Below are positions 44,593 through 52,960 of a stretch of 64,000 nt of DNA, one piece after another. The number at the start of each line of letters is the position of its first letter. Position 1 is the first letter of the stretch. Location of the stretch: positions 682,001 to 746,000 of the forward strand of contig NZ_FWXT01000001.1 of the NCBI RefSeq assembly GCF_900176535.1, read 5' to 3'. Made by a program: the position numbers and the translations under genes. A model generated the notes under the pieces. It worked only from the letters and a program-made list of their open reading frames with translations, did no database searches and was not told the origin of the DNA. This stretch comes from Pedobacter africanus. Lineage in GTDB: Bacteria > Bacteroidota > Bacteroidia > Sphingobacteriales > Sphingobacteriaceae.

Positions 44593-46458
44593 TTAAGTAA
44601 ATTCAAGTGTAAATTCATCTGTAAATATTCCATTGGCATCTTCTCCGTTAGGGTCCTGCACAAATACAGGTGACTCTGATCCTGGATAATTAGGTACGGT
44701 AACATCATTTGATTTGGCGGGCTTATCAAACACCTCAGCGAGTTTTACATTACTGATTGTGTTGTTTTTTAAATCTATCTCGCCTCCGAGAAGAGCAAAC
44801 ACTTTGCTGCTGAACTTGTCCTGACCAGGAACATCGAAATTAAAAGTGTTTAAGTAGCTAAATTCCGGCGCAAGCGGCTTCAACTTTAAATCGCCTAACC
44901 AAAACCTGAATGGCTTCTGATAAGCTTTTAATATTGATTTTGCTAACATAAGACCAAACGCTACTGGTGAACTTGTAGTTCCGTACTCATACCAACCAGA
45001 AGTATAAGAGTTGCCTACTTTCATCGCGTATAGGTTACTCAATGCACTTGCTCCAGCTGATGAATTAAAATAATCTCCAAACAGTATTTTAAACTGATCA
45101 GGTTTCTCTGTATAGTACCTTAAGTTTTCCGAAACAGACAGCAAGCCTACAATATCGTTGTCTCCACTCTGGCTGCTTTTTGACAAAGAAATATCATCCA
45201 TAGTCACCGGCTGATACTCGTCTAACACAGTATAATTCGTTCCTGACCCCACACTTCTGACAGGGCTTTCCCAGGAATCCATAATCACCTTTTCAAATCC
45301 ATATAACTGGATGAAAAGGTTTCCTGTTTCCGGACACTCAGGCACCTGGAAGCTAATTGAGTAAGTATTAAGATCGCCGGTTTTGTTATCAATAGGGATA
45401 CTTACTGTGGCCAAATTTGTTGTCCAGGTAAATGACGAACCGTAATTTTCATTATACAAGTAATAATTGCCGATCTTGAACCGGATTTTGGCAGCGTAAA
45501 AAGTCTTTATATTATGTCCAACCGGATATGGAACCGGGCCGATATACCTGGTTTCTATATAGCTGTATTCCGTAACATCAGTTACCTTGCTTACTCTAAA
45601 TTGAACTTTTGCCTGGTCTCCTTTTTGAAAAGGAATTACAGCCGACTCAAGGTATTTCCCGCTATTTGCCTTTACATTAAACCTGATCGCGTGGTTTTGA
45701 ATAGGTATAGTTTCTCCTTTGGTATTTGTTACAGTTCTCTGTACTCTGGTAAAATCAAGTCCGCCGTACCTGGTCCAGAAATTAAAGTTCTGGCCATCCC
45801 AATCTTCAAAGTTTCCATTGTACAGTAAGGAAGGTACTTTCCCAAACTCAGACAATACCTCTACTCGTTTGTATGCGTTTTGTATGTTTATTTCACCGCC
45901 AGCAAGGACAACTACGTCTTTAATCGCAGGATCTATAGGTGGATCTACGTATGGTGCGGCAGCAATAGTGAAACTACCAGAGGTAACAGGGTTTACTGCG
46001 CTTTTAACGAAAACGGAATACGTTCCAGGAGCCAGGCCTGCAAATACGTTACTTGATTGGTAATCGACTCCATTAATCGAATACTGATATGGTCCCGTCC
46101 CTTCGCTGGCATTAACCGTGGCGGTTCCATCGTTAGTGCCAGGAACAGTCTGAGGCGTAACCGTTATGCTATTGATCGTAATAACTTCTACTGGGGGATC
46201 AGGATCAACTTCCGTTGTCGCATAGCCAAACGGAAAATAAGGCGTCCATTTTACTGAAACAATATTACCGCTAATAGTACTTCGCCATAGTTCATCACCT
46301 TCGGCTTTCGCTGGTGAAACATTTTCGTAAACAATTTGCGGGAAACTTCCAACGCTTGTAATAGCTGATACTACCCCAGCATCCAGATCGTAATCAATCA
46401 ATACGAAATCGCCAGATGCTCCACCATTATAAAAACCGTCAAATGAGTAAACTATCAT
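44593..46458 (-). CDS. phage tail protein with a SprB-like repeat domain
   Basis: 621 residues. Residues 1-85 form a small beta domain. Residues 90-165 match the SprB repeat pattern (GTNDGTATVNASEGTGPYQY, SSNVFAGLAPGTYSVFVK), a fold known from Bacteroidota surface and gliding adhesins. The remaining 450 residues are beta-rich tail-tip-like sequence with no clear family. It starts inside the stop of the upstream tail gene and probably belongs to the tail tip or baseplate. Confidence 0.7.
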   Translation of the reverse strand: MIVYSFDGFYNGGASGDFVLIDYDLDAGVVSAITSVGSFPQIVYENVSPAKAEGDELWRSTISGNIVSVKWTPYFPFGYATTEVDPDPPVEVITINSITVTPQTVPGTNDGTATVNASEGTGPYQYSINGVDYQSSNVFAGLAPGTYSVFVKSAVNPVTSGSFTIAAAPYVDPPIDPAIKDVVVLAGGEINIQNAYKRVEVLSEFGKVPSLLYNGNFEDWDGQNFNFWTRYGGLDFTRVQRTVTNTKGETIPIQNHAIRFNVKANSGKYLESAVIPFQKGDQAKVQFRVSKVTDVTEYSYIETRYIGPVPYPVGHNIKTFYAAKIRFKIGNYYLYNENYGSSFTWTTNLATVSIPIDNKTGDLNTYSISFQVPECPETGNLFIQLYGFEKVIMDSWESPVRSVGSGTNYTVLDEYQPVTMDDISLSKSSQSGDNDIVGLLSVSENLRYYTEKPDQFKILFGDYFNSSAGASALSNLYAMKVGNSYTSGWYEYGTTSSPVAFGLMLAKSILKAYQKPFRFWLGDLKLKPLAPEFSYLNTFNFDVPGQDKFSSKVFALLGGEIDLKNNTISNVKLAEVFDKPAKSNDVTVPNYPGSESPVFVQDPNGEDANGIFTDEFTLEFT

Positions 46459-47600
46459 ACTGCAGCCCCCGCAATTCTATTGTTATCCAAATTGTCAGCA
46501 TATAAAAACAGTCCCTTGTAGTTATACGTCCTTCGCCTTATTGATGCCTTGCTCAGCTCATCTATCCTTACAAAATTCCATTCACCATTAACCTGCACTA
46601 TGAATGCTCCCCAGGCTATTGCAACTTGTTCAAGAACTTCATATACAGTCATTGTTGTCCCGTTGTCTTTTGAAAGTCGCAACGGGTTAACAGTAGCCAG
46701 CGAAAGCGGGTCATCGTTTAATCCCGTCGGCATCAAAGGATCGTATACATTGCAAATTGTAACTATGTTCAAGTTTAAATTTGTCATTGCAAAGCAGTAA
46801 GCAAGGATATCGACGAATGACTGTCGTATCTCAGAAAGACTGCCAACTGGCACAGGGTATGTAACTGATTTAAGCCCGCCCAAAGCGTCGGTGGCTCTTA
46901 TTGATACCGGATAAGGAGGCGCATTAAAAGGCGCAGCACAACTATCAGGTATGATGTACCCTCTGAACTGTATTTTACTGTTCTTTAATGCTGTAACCCT
47001 GAATGCCCGTTCATCCCCGTTGAAAAACTCATCGAGCACAAAATTATTGGTTTCAATAAATGACAGCTCAGCTTCTACAGGGCGAATTGGATCGAACTTA
47101 TTGTCAACCTCTTTGTAAGACAATACGACCGGGCTTTTACCTCCTATCTCAATTGGGAAAACATCACCGTCATAATTCTTAGCTTCGATGACAACTTCTA
47201 CCAGCTGCCCTTCAATATCGCAATAGTCGAAGGTTCTATATGGACCATAAACAGGATTTCCGAAAGGATTAACCGGAACCGCTGGCTCAGGTAAAGGCTC
47301 TTGATATCCGCATTTTGGTTGATTAATGTCAGTTTCCACGTAAACGAATGGATTTTCGTTCTGCGCATATACCCTGAAAAAGGTGTGGGTGTTGAAATTG
47401 CAGAATTCGGTCACCAAATCACCTGGTCGGAACCTTCTATCAGTATACTTGTAGTCATTGATTGAAAGATTAAAATCCCTCTGGCCTGGTATACCTTCGG
47501 CATAAACTTCGCCATTTTCATCTATCACAACGCGCTTGTAGGCCCACTTTGAAAAAGCACCGCTTGCTCGAACTCCTATTCTTTCTATCTCCCAAGCCAT
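46455..47600 (-). CDS. phage tail tip / distal tail protein
   Basis: 381 residues. It lies directly after the tape measure and starts on its last base, the position of distal tail (Dit) and tail-associated proteins. KSPVVLSYKEVDNKFDPIRP, then VEAELSFIETNN, resembles Bacteroidota phage tail proteins that hold a Dit-like fold, and the C-terminal half (TVYEVLEQVAIAWGAFIVQV) looks like a Tal hub. Function is inferred mostly from position. Confidence 0.65.
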   Translation of the reverse strand: MAWEIERIGVRASGAFSKWAYKRVVIDENGEVYAEGIPGQRDFNLSINDYKYTDRRFRPGDLVTEFCNFNTHTFFRVYAQNENPFVYVETDINQPKCGYQEPLPEPAVPVNPFGNPVYGPYRTFDYCDIEGQLVEVVIEAKNYDGDVFPIEIGGKSPVVLSYKEVDNKFDPIRPVEAELSFIETNNFVLDEFFNGDERAFRVTALKNSKIQFRGYIIPDSCAAPFNAPPYPVSIRATDALGGLKSVTYPVPVGSLSEIRQSFVDILAYCFAMTNLNLNIVTICNVYDPLMPTGLNDDPLSLATVNPLRLSKDNGTTMTVYEVLEQVAIAWGAFIVQVNGEWNFVRIDELSKASIRRRTYNYKGLFLYADNLDNNRIAGAAV

Positions 47601-49624
47601 TATCCGAGCCTCCCTAATAGTTTTTCTTCCCGGCGTAAAGCCACTACAAGTTCCCGCATAGAAATACGCATTTCACCACCTACCACAACAGAACTGTTGC
47701 TGCCTCGCATCATTCGCTCTGTACGGCCGGTAGGTATTACACTTGATCCAGTTGGAAGGTTTACAAGCTCTGGTCCCCGCTCTCCTACCAATGCCAAGCC
47801 GCCCCCGAAATTCTGAACCCCCGACGCAAACTGAGGGATGGATTTTGAGTCTGTTTTTCCAGCGCCGCCCGAACTATTACTTTTACCAACTTTACCACTG
47901 AATGCTTTAATAGCAGACCCAATGGCTATCAATGCCGCACCGGCACCAATGGCTAGCGCCGCATTCGCTGGGTTTAATGGATTTCTAAGCGCCTGACCTA
48001 AAGCTGTTGCTGCAACCCCCGCTGCCAGGGTAAGTTTTCCAAATTCAACCAAAATACCCCCAAGTGACGACAATAATGATTGACCTGCAGCTTCTAATAT
48101 ATTTGATCCATTAGCAAATGACTCACCTATAGCTGATCCAAGTGAACTTAACGTATCTGTTATACCACCAAAAGCTATTTGGTTGAAATCGCTGTTAAAT
48201 TTTTGCGCTATGTCCAATAATTCAACGGCGCTTCTCCCGTACTTAGATACAAAATCTTCAATTTGTTGACTTGTATAGTCAAAATTACCCTTAAGAGCCG
48301 CGACGGCAAACTCGGTTTCAGTTCTAATTTCTTTTAAAGGCTTGGTTATAATTGATAAATTAATATTTTCAAAAGCCTTAAGGCCTAAATCTCCGAAAAT
48401 ACCCCCCGTACCAAGTTTTCCAATTTTAGGCGCCTCTATTTTAACTTTCTTCAAATCACCTACTTTGCCAGCAAGGTCAGCTCCCTTCTTAACCTCTTTG
48501 GTTATTTGTTCTGTAAGTCTTAAATTTTCTTGATCTAGCTTGTTATTTTCAGCTTTGATTTGCCCCTGTTCCTTTATAATTCCTTTTAGCGATTGACTGG
48601 CCTTAGCAGCTGCAATCGCGTCTGCAGCACTGCCAGTTTGAATATCGCTGTTTCCCACATTTTGGGCTTCCCTTTTTTTAGCTAGCGCCAGCTCGTTTGC
48701 TTTTTTAACTCTATCACTTTCAAGGTCAATTAACTTCTGTTCGTTCTCTAATTGCTTGCTGGAATTTTTTGTGATTAAATCCTGAGCGGCTCTAGCTCTT
48801 GCAGTAGCTATAATTGCAGTAGTAAGCCTGTCATAAGCCTCTTTTGCACCGCCATTAAGAATAGTTTCATCTTTGATATTGGCGAAATAAGCTGGGTATT
48901 GAGATTGTAGTTCGTCAACCGCATCTTTTCTTTGCCTTATTGATATGGTAGCATCTTGAGATATCTGATATAAAGAAGCGAGTTCTGTGAGCTCCCTCTG
49001 CGCGTTTTGTGCACCTTTGAGTTGAACCTGAGACAACTGATCCAATGTATTGATGTAATCGTCAGTTGTCTTTTTGGCATTTTCAATAGTCTTGTTTGCC
49101 CTCTGTTGATATTGTTGATAAAGAATGATTGCAGAAGAAACTACTGACAATGCTATGCCTATTCCTGCAGGGCCTATTAAAGATTGACCCAATGCTTTTA
49201 GTGCTGCTCCGCTACTTCCAGTTTCCGCCTTTAACCTTTGGAATGACTCCAATAGAGGATTTAGATTGTTTTGTATCCCTATAAATCCAAATGGCGCATC
49301 TTGAGCCACTCTACCTAGATTTGTCAACGCATTTGCAGCTTGATCTGAACCTGACTTTATAGATTTACCCCCAGCTGCCGTTGCTTGGGCCGCCTGGGCA
49401 AGACTCTTAGTGATTTGTGATGAAGCTTTACTCGTTGATACAGAGGCCGATGACATTGCCTTATCAATATCATTAGCCAATTGGGCAAAACCTTTATCAA
49501 CAGATGCTAACTTAGCTTTAGTTTCTTTGTCATATGAATTAACCTCACGGATCGCTTGATTAAAGCTATCCCTGAGTCCATCGATTTTCGCGGTTAATTC
49601 TATGGAAAGTTTTTCGTTAGCCAT
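47600..49624 (-). CDS. tail tape measure protein
   Basis: 674 residues, mostly helical. Heptad-rich N-terminal part (ELTAKIDGLRDSFNQAIREV), a hydrophobic block (GIALSVVSSAIILYQQY near 175), long coiled coils (260-390), a second hydrophobic block (LTLAAGVAATALGQAL and AALAIGAGAALIAIGSAI near 540-580), and a C-terminal GLALVGERGPELVNLPTGS motif that is typical of tape measures. The length sets the tail length; by the usual ratio this tail is of medium length. It overlaps the frameshift extension by eight bases. Confidence 0.93.
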   Translation of the reverse strand: MANEKLSIELTAKIDGLRDSFNQAIREVNSYDKETKAKLASVDKGFAQLANDIDKAMSSASVSTSKASSQITKSLAQAAQATAAGGKSIKSGSDQAANALTNLGRVAQDAPFGFIGIQNNLNPLLESFQRLKAETGSSGAALKALGQSLIGPAGIGIALSVVSSAIILYQQYQQRANKTIENAKKTTDDYINTLDQLSQVQLKGAQNAQRELTELASLYQISQDATISIRQRKDAVDELQSQYPAYFANIKDETILNGGAKEAYDRLTTAIIATARARAAQDLITKNSSKQLENEQKLIDLESDRVKKANELALAKKREAQNVGNSDIQTGSAADAIAAAKASQSLKGIIKEQGQIKAENNKLDQENLRLTEQITKEVKKGADLAGKVGDLKKVKIEAPKIGKLGTGGIFGDLGLKAFENINLSIITKPLKEIRTETEFAVAALKGNFDYTSQQIEDFVSKYGRSAVELLDIAQKFNSDFNQIAFGGITDTLSSLGSAIGESFANGSNILEAAGQSLLSSLGGILVEFGKLTLAAGVAATALGQALRNPLNPANAALAIGAGAALIAIGSAIKAFSGKVGKSNSSGGAGKTDSKSIPQFASGVQNFGGGLALVGERGPELVNLPTGSSVIPTGRTERMMRGSNSSVVVGGEMRISMRELVVALRREEKLLGRLG

Positions 49625-49958
49625 TTTTACCTAGGTTTCTAAATTGTTGTTCAAGTTTTGAAAGTTTAGCTTTACTTGGGACTCTTATTTTCCGCTCAAC
49701 CTCATCTCCTATTTGCCACCACTGCTCCATTGATTGTGTGAACTTTTTAGGATCAGCCCAGCCTTTCACAATGTGATAGTTCAATCTTCTTTCAGATGCT
49801 TCTAATCGGCGTGACTTATCTATATGACCTATACACAAAATCACATAATCCTTATGCGAAAGCCTTGCAAAATCCCAGGGCTTTAACCCTAACTCACCAA
49901 AAGCAAACGCCTTTATTTCATTCCAGTTTTCTGGTTTTTGCCTGGCTGTTTTCCTGCT
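49617..49958 (-). CDS. tail assembly chaperone frameshift extension (gpT-like)
   Basis: 113 codons open in the -1 frame, with no need for a start of their own. The frame is closed by TAA at 49965-49967, directly before a run of nine A on the minus strand (49958-49966), so it can only be entered by slipping back one base in that run. The first codons read SRKTARQKPENWNEIKAFAF, and the end ERKIRVPSKAKLSKLEQQFR is coiled. Position between G and the tape measure is that of lambda gpT. A shorter GTG-started version (49844) is possible but would lack a ribosome site. Confidence 0.8.
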   Translation of the reverse strand, partial: SRKTARQKPENWNEIKAFAFGELGLKPWDFARLSHKDYVILCIGHIDKSRRLEASERRLNYHIVKGWADPKKFTQSMEQWWQIGDEVERKIRVPSKAKLSKLEQQFRNLGKNG

Positions 49959-50290
49959 TTTTTTTTATTTGAGTTTAGCCTATCCATCAATTCTTTATGA
50001 GGTTTGCTTTCTTGCCAGGCTGAATATATTTTAGAGGTCAAATCATCATCCCCGGCAATTACCTCAGCAAGTAAATAAGCCTGCTCAAAATCCGGGTTAG
50101 CTTCGTCAACCAACTCAGCAGCATTACACAGCCCCCCAAACAAAATATAAGCAAATGACTTTACGTTGCTTTTTTCCTGTGACGCAGCAGCTTTAATTGA
50201 TTTTTCGGTTATAATTTGAGTAGCCACCATACCAAAGTATAGGGAGTATTTCACCCCTTCAACCTCGAATGTTATCCTTGGGTTACTCAT
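49913..50290 (-). CDS. tail assembly chaperone (gpG-like)
   Basis: 125 residues. The N-terminal YSLYFGMVATQIITEKS and AYILFGGLCNAAELVDEANP fit the small helical tail chaperones of siphoviruses. The C-terminus is Lys/Gln rich and contains the slippery run AAA AAA AAA. With the -1 shift the product is a fusion of about 224 residues (G-T). Both forms coat the tape measure during tail assembly. It begins two bases after the tail tube stop. Confidence 0.82.
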   Translation of the reverse strand: MSNPRITFEVEGVKYSLYFGMVATQIITEKSIKAAASQEKSNVKSFAYILFGGLCNAAELVDEANPDFEQAYLLAEVIAGDDDLTSKIYSAWQESKPHKELMDRLNSNKKKAGKQPGKNQKTGMK

Positions 50291-50292
50291 AA

Positions 50293-50775
50293 CTAAGTCG
50301 TTACTGGAGAAATATCATCCTGATCTCCAGGCTGGCCGACTCCAGTCAGTGAAATACTGAATGTTTGAGCCTCATTGTCAGGTGCAGAATCACTGAATGA
50401 GTCTATCCTTGCCAATCCATAACGCATTGTAACCACAGGAGAAGCCGTGTCCATCATGAAAACCCAGACTGTTGCCCCAGATCTCCATAGCTTGAACAGG
50501 GCGTTGTGATTAAGTCTTTCATCGCCTGGCCCATCAAGAGAAATGGCCTGACCTTCAGCAGACATCGTCCATCCCTTTTCGCCATCAAGCGATTCGGCGA
50601 ATGATCCTGAACACTTTGATGTAGTCGCAATAGCTGAAGTTGTACCGTCGAAACCGTTTGAAGTTAAACAGGCGACTAGTTTTGCTTCTGCGGTGGTCAC
50701 GTCTTCCAGATCCGTTGTTATCGGTGTGTCGGTGTCAATGAACAGTAATACTGTCCTTCCGTTTAAAAATCCCAT
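50293..50775 (-). CDS. major tail tube protein
   Basis: 160 residues, a TP901-1/lambda-V type size. MGFLNGRTVLLFIDTDT, then SKCSGSFAESLDGEKGWTMS, and LFKLWRSGATVWVFMM are usual for Bacteroidota tail tube proteins; FSISLTGVG near the end closes the barrel. It stacks as hexamers around the tape measure. A copy of the palindrome lies 26 bases upstream, so this gene starts a new transcript unit. Confidence 0.85.
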   Translation of the reverse strand: MGFLNGRTVLLFIDTDTPITTDLEDVTTAEAKLVACLTSNGFDGTTSAIATTSKCSGSFAESLDGEKGWTMSAEGQAISLDGPGDERLNHNALFKLWRSGATVWVFMMDTASPVVTMRYGLARIDSFSDSAPDNEAQTFSISLTGVGQPGDQDDISPVTT

Positions 50776-50801
50776 AGTTTAAATATTTTGTATAATCAAA
50801 T

Positions 50802-50817
50802 GTAACATATATGTTAC
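50802..50817. promoter_or_regulatory. palindrome GTAACATATATGTTAC, site a
   Basis: Perfect 16-base palindrome (18 with flanking T/A) 26 bases before the tail tube start. On the minus strand its end runs into TACATTTG, a perfect -7 box. Confidence 0.8.
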
Positions 50818-50852
50818 AATATATAAAATATTTTAGGCTTTTGTTTTGTTAA

Positions 50853-50978
50853 CTATTTACTATTGGCGATCTGCTCCTTTATCCACTTTTCTCTCTTCCA
50901 TAATATTCTTTTCTTATTCCAGGGACATGCTTTTGGCGGCATAGGGAATTTTATTTCTGCTTGTTGTTCTAACGTCAT
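50853..50978 (-). CDS. small phage protein, 41 residues
   Basis: Starts in an ATGA overlap with the upstream tail-terminator gene. MTLEQQAEIKFPMPPKACPW, then a basic tail KKRILWKREKWIKEQ. Compact and coupled, so likely translated; a structural or chaperone role at the head-tail joint is only a guess. No family recognised. Confidence 0.6.
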   Translation of the reverse strand: MTLEQQAEIKFPMPPKACPWNKKRILWKREKWIKEQIANSK

Positions 50979-51409
50979 GATTCAACAAGCCTTATCCTGT
51001 ACCTTATAAGCTGCCTAAAATATGTCTCGGTGTCCGTCTGACCATCCAATCCACTAGAGCTTTCCAGCTCAATATCTCTATAAACTTCAAATCCTCCATC
51101 AATAGTAAAATCAACCATTGATGAAATTACCTTTTCTTCAATATCATTAAGTAATACCCTACTTCCGGTATTTCCTATGCCCGGATACCTGGTTATAACG
51201 TCTAGCAATATTGAACAATCCCACTGCTTCTTGCATTTGTTTAAATTAGCCTCAACCTTAGTTTGAGTACTCATGGCTACGTAGTACATTGGTTGAGTTT
51301 CACCAGTAAAATTAACATCAACACATGGTATTATGTGGCCAGCAACGTCCACGTTATTTATCCTGGCGCTTACTTCCTTACGTATCCATTTGTCAGGGTT
51401 CTTGTTCAT
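50975..51409 (-). CDS. tail terminator / tail completion-like protein
   Basis: 144 residues at the place of the tail terminator, between the gp10-like gene and the tail tube. Middle part (DCSILLDVITRYPGIGNTGS) and LIRYRIRLVES at the end match the DUF3168-like pattern of tail completion proteins in a loose way. Overlaps the next upstream gene by four bases. Family is inferred from order. Confidence 0.62.
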   Translation of the reverse strand: MNKNPDKWIRKEVSARINNVDVAGHIIPCVDVNFTGETQPMYYVAMSTQTKVEANLNKCKKQWDCSILLDVITRYPGIGNTGSRVLLNDIEEKVISSMVDFTIDGGFEVYRDIELESSSGLDGQTDTETYFRQLIRYRIRLVES

Positions 51410-51825
51410 TTTGTAAGTTGTCTAATTTTAGCTCTTAATGATTTAATAAACATATCTCTGCCTTTAACAAAGGCTGGATACATGTATGGATGCGCCCTTA
51501 ACCTGCCTTTGCCATTGACATAGAATTGCCATGCCATATCCCTCCATTCATCAGCAACTTTCACATGCCCTCCGGTCCCAAACTCAATATACGCACCCAT
51601 TGGTAAAGAATTCTGATTTATAACGGCAGTCAGGCCATTGTTTATCACTGACCTGCTGATCAATTGAACAACTTCAGGCGGAGCATTTGTAATTGAACTT
51701 GCGTTTTGCTTAGCATCAAATTCAATTTGAAAAGACGCAGCCGCTATTTCTGAGCGAACAAAGTCTGCTTTGCCTAATTCATTTAGGCGTTTGATAAGCT
51801 TTTCTGCGCCACTTAAACGGCTCAT
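51406..51825 (-). CDS. HK97 gp10-like head-tail protein
   Basis: 139 residues. The core YIEFGTGGHVKVADEWRDM near 78 and RLRAHPYMYPAFVKGRDMF near 110 carry the EFGT...HPYM pattern of the gp10 family, which joins heads to tails. It overlaps both neighbours by four bases. Confidence 0.85.
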   Translation of the reverse strand: MSRLSGAEKLIKRLNELGKADFVRSEIAAASFQIEFDAKQNASSITNAPPEVVQLISRSVINNGLTAVINQNSLPMGAYIEFGTGGHVKVADEWRDMAWQFYVNGKGRLRAHPYMYPAFVKGRDMFIKSLRAKIRQLTK

Positions 51826-52193
51826 GTTGTTATTACTCCTATATATGGAACAGTCAAAGGATCATCCTTTGTACAGAAAATCTCAGTGTCCACATCACGT
51901 AAGTTTTCATTTCTTATTCCCTGTATTATGTACTTATCTCCTTTATATACCAGAAATAAATTCCTTCCGTTGTAGGGCAGGTCATTACGTCCCCTAACAA
52001 GAAATAGCAAAGGATCTTTAAACTCTATTATTCCGAAGCTATAAGCTTTCCGGCCCAATCCCTCAGTTACAAGTTTTGCCCAGGAACGAGAAATTAATTG
52101 AGGCGATCCTGCTATATATCCCCCAAACCCATCAGAAACTCGTTCCGTAGTTTCCCATACCTCAATTCTTTTATTGTATTCCCTGGCTTTCAT
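51822..52193 (-). CDS. head-tail adaptor (head closure) protein
   Basis: 123 residues. YNKRIEVWETTERVSDGFGG at the N-terminus with SWAKLVTEG near 40 is the usual start of phage head-tail joining proteins (SPP1 gp16 family). DKYIIQGIRNENLRDVDTEI closes the fold. It stops the connector pore before tail joining. It starts one base beyond the gp6-like gene. Confidence 0.85.
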   Translation of the reverse strand: MKAREYNKRIEVWETTERVSDGFGGYIAGSPQLISRSWAKLVTEGLGRKAYSFGIIEFKDPLLFLVRGRNDLPYNGRNLFLVYKGDKYIIQGIRNENLRDVDTEIFCTKDDPLTVPYIGVITT

Positions 52194-52670
52194 TTATACG
52201 AACCTTCTATAGGTATCTAATACCTGTTTAACTGAAACCGGTATCAACGTTTCATTAACCTGCTTCTCTGCCTCGAAATACCAGACCTTGATGATCTGTA
52301 AAGCAGCCTGTATAAAATCTTCTGGTACATCTTCAACATTGACATATCCTGCATTAAAATTCACTAAAACCGGCCGTGATGAAATATTCTCCTGGCAATA
52401 ATAATCAAGGTTTCTCTGGTAGTAATTATCCCAATCATCCTCTGTAACGCCGGATATTGAATTAATTGGGTACTTGTAGATCTTTGGCGGCACCAACTGA
52501 GACAAGTCCCTGGAGCCAAACAAATGGCAGGTATACCGCTCTATGAAAGTGAATGAGGCTTTAATCATTGACGTGATTTCGTCGTCATCCTCATTCATCA
52601 TATCATCCACACGCAAATATGTCCTTGCGCGGGCCAGACTTATAATGTCAGTATATTCGGTAATAATCAT
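52194..52670 (-). CDS. head-tail connector protein, gp6-like
   Basis: 158 residues, mostly helical. ISLARARTYLRVDDMMNEDD near 10 and ITSMIKASFTFIERYTCHLF near 32 match the gp6 connector family (Phage_connect_1). It forms the ring under the portal. Overlap and spacing place it in the same transcript as its neighbours. Confidence 0.85.
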   Translation of the reverse strand: MIITEYTDIISLARARTYLRVDDMMNEDDDEITSMIKASFTFIERYTCHLFGSRDLSQLVPPKIYKYPINSISGVTEDDWDNYYQRNLDYYCQENISSRPVLVNFNAGYVNVEDVPEDFIQAALQIIKVWYFEAEKQVNETLIPVSVKQVLDTYRRFV

Positions 52671-52673
52671 GCC

Positions 52674-52853
52674 TTACTTTTTTTCGAGCTTTGCCTTTTG
52701 CTCTTTTGTTTGCTTCTGAACATTTGGCGCTACATAGCCTTCGGTATAAGCAGCAACTTTGCAACTAACAAGGTAATTAGCTCTTTCCGGCGTAACATCA
52801 ATAACGCTTCCCGCATTATTTCCGTCATGTGATTTTAGCAGTATTACTTCCAT
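52674..52853 (-). CDS. small phage head-region protein
   Basis: 59 residues from MEVILLKSHDGNN at 52853; an upstream start at 52877 would place only six bases between the palindrome and the ATG. The fold (GSVIDVTPERANYLVSCKVA) looks like the short beta domain found between capsid and connector genes, with a lysine tail. It is the first gene of its unit. Role unknown. Confidence 0.68.
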   Translation of the reverse strand: MEVILLKSHDGNNAGSVIDVTPERANYLVSCKVAAYTEGYVAPNVQKQTKEQKAKLEKK

Positions 52854-52883
52854 AGTATAAAAGTAATACTTTTCCAATACAAA

Positions 52884-52899
52884 GTAACATATATGTTAC
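52884..52899. promoter_or_regulatory. palindrome GTAACATATATGTTAC, site b
   Basis: Perfect copy 30 bases before the 59-residue gene and seven bases beyond the terminator hairpin that ends the capsid unit. On the minus strand it continues as TTTG. Confidence 0.8.
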
Positions 52900-52906
52900 A
52901 AATAAT

Positions 52907-52934
52907 AAAACCCCGGAAATCCATCCGAGGTTTT
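52907..52934 (-). terminator. terminator after the capsid gene
   Basis: AAAACCTCGG and CCGGGGTTTT pair with one mismatch on the minus strand and run into TTTTATTATTT. It ends the protease-capsid unit just before palindrome b. Confidence 0.75.
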
Positions 52935-52960
52935 AACCAAATATAAACCGTATGAAAAAA

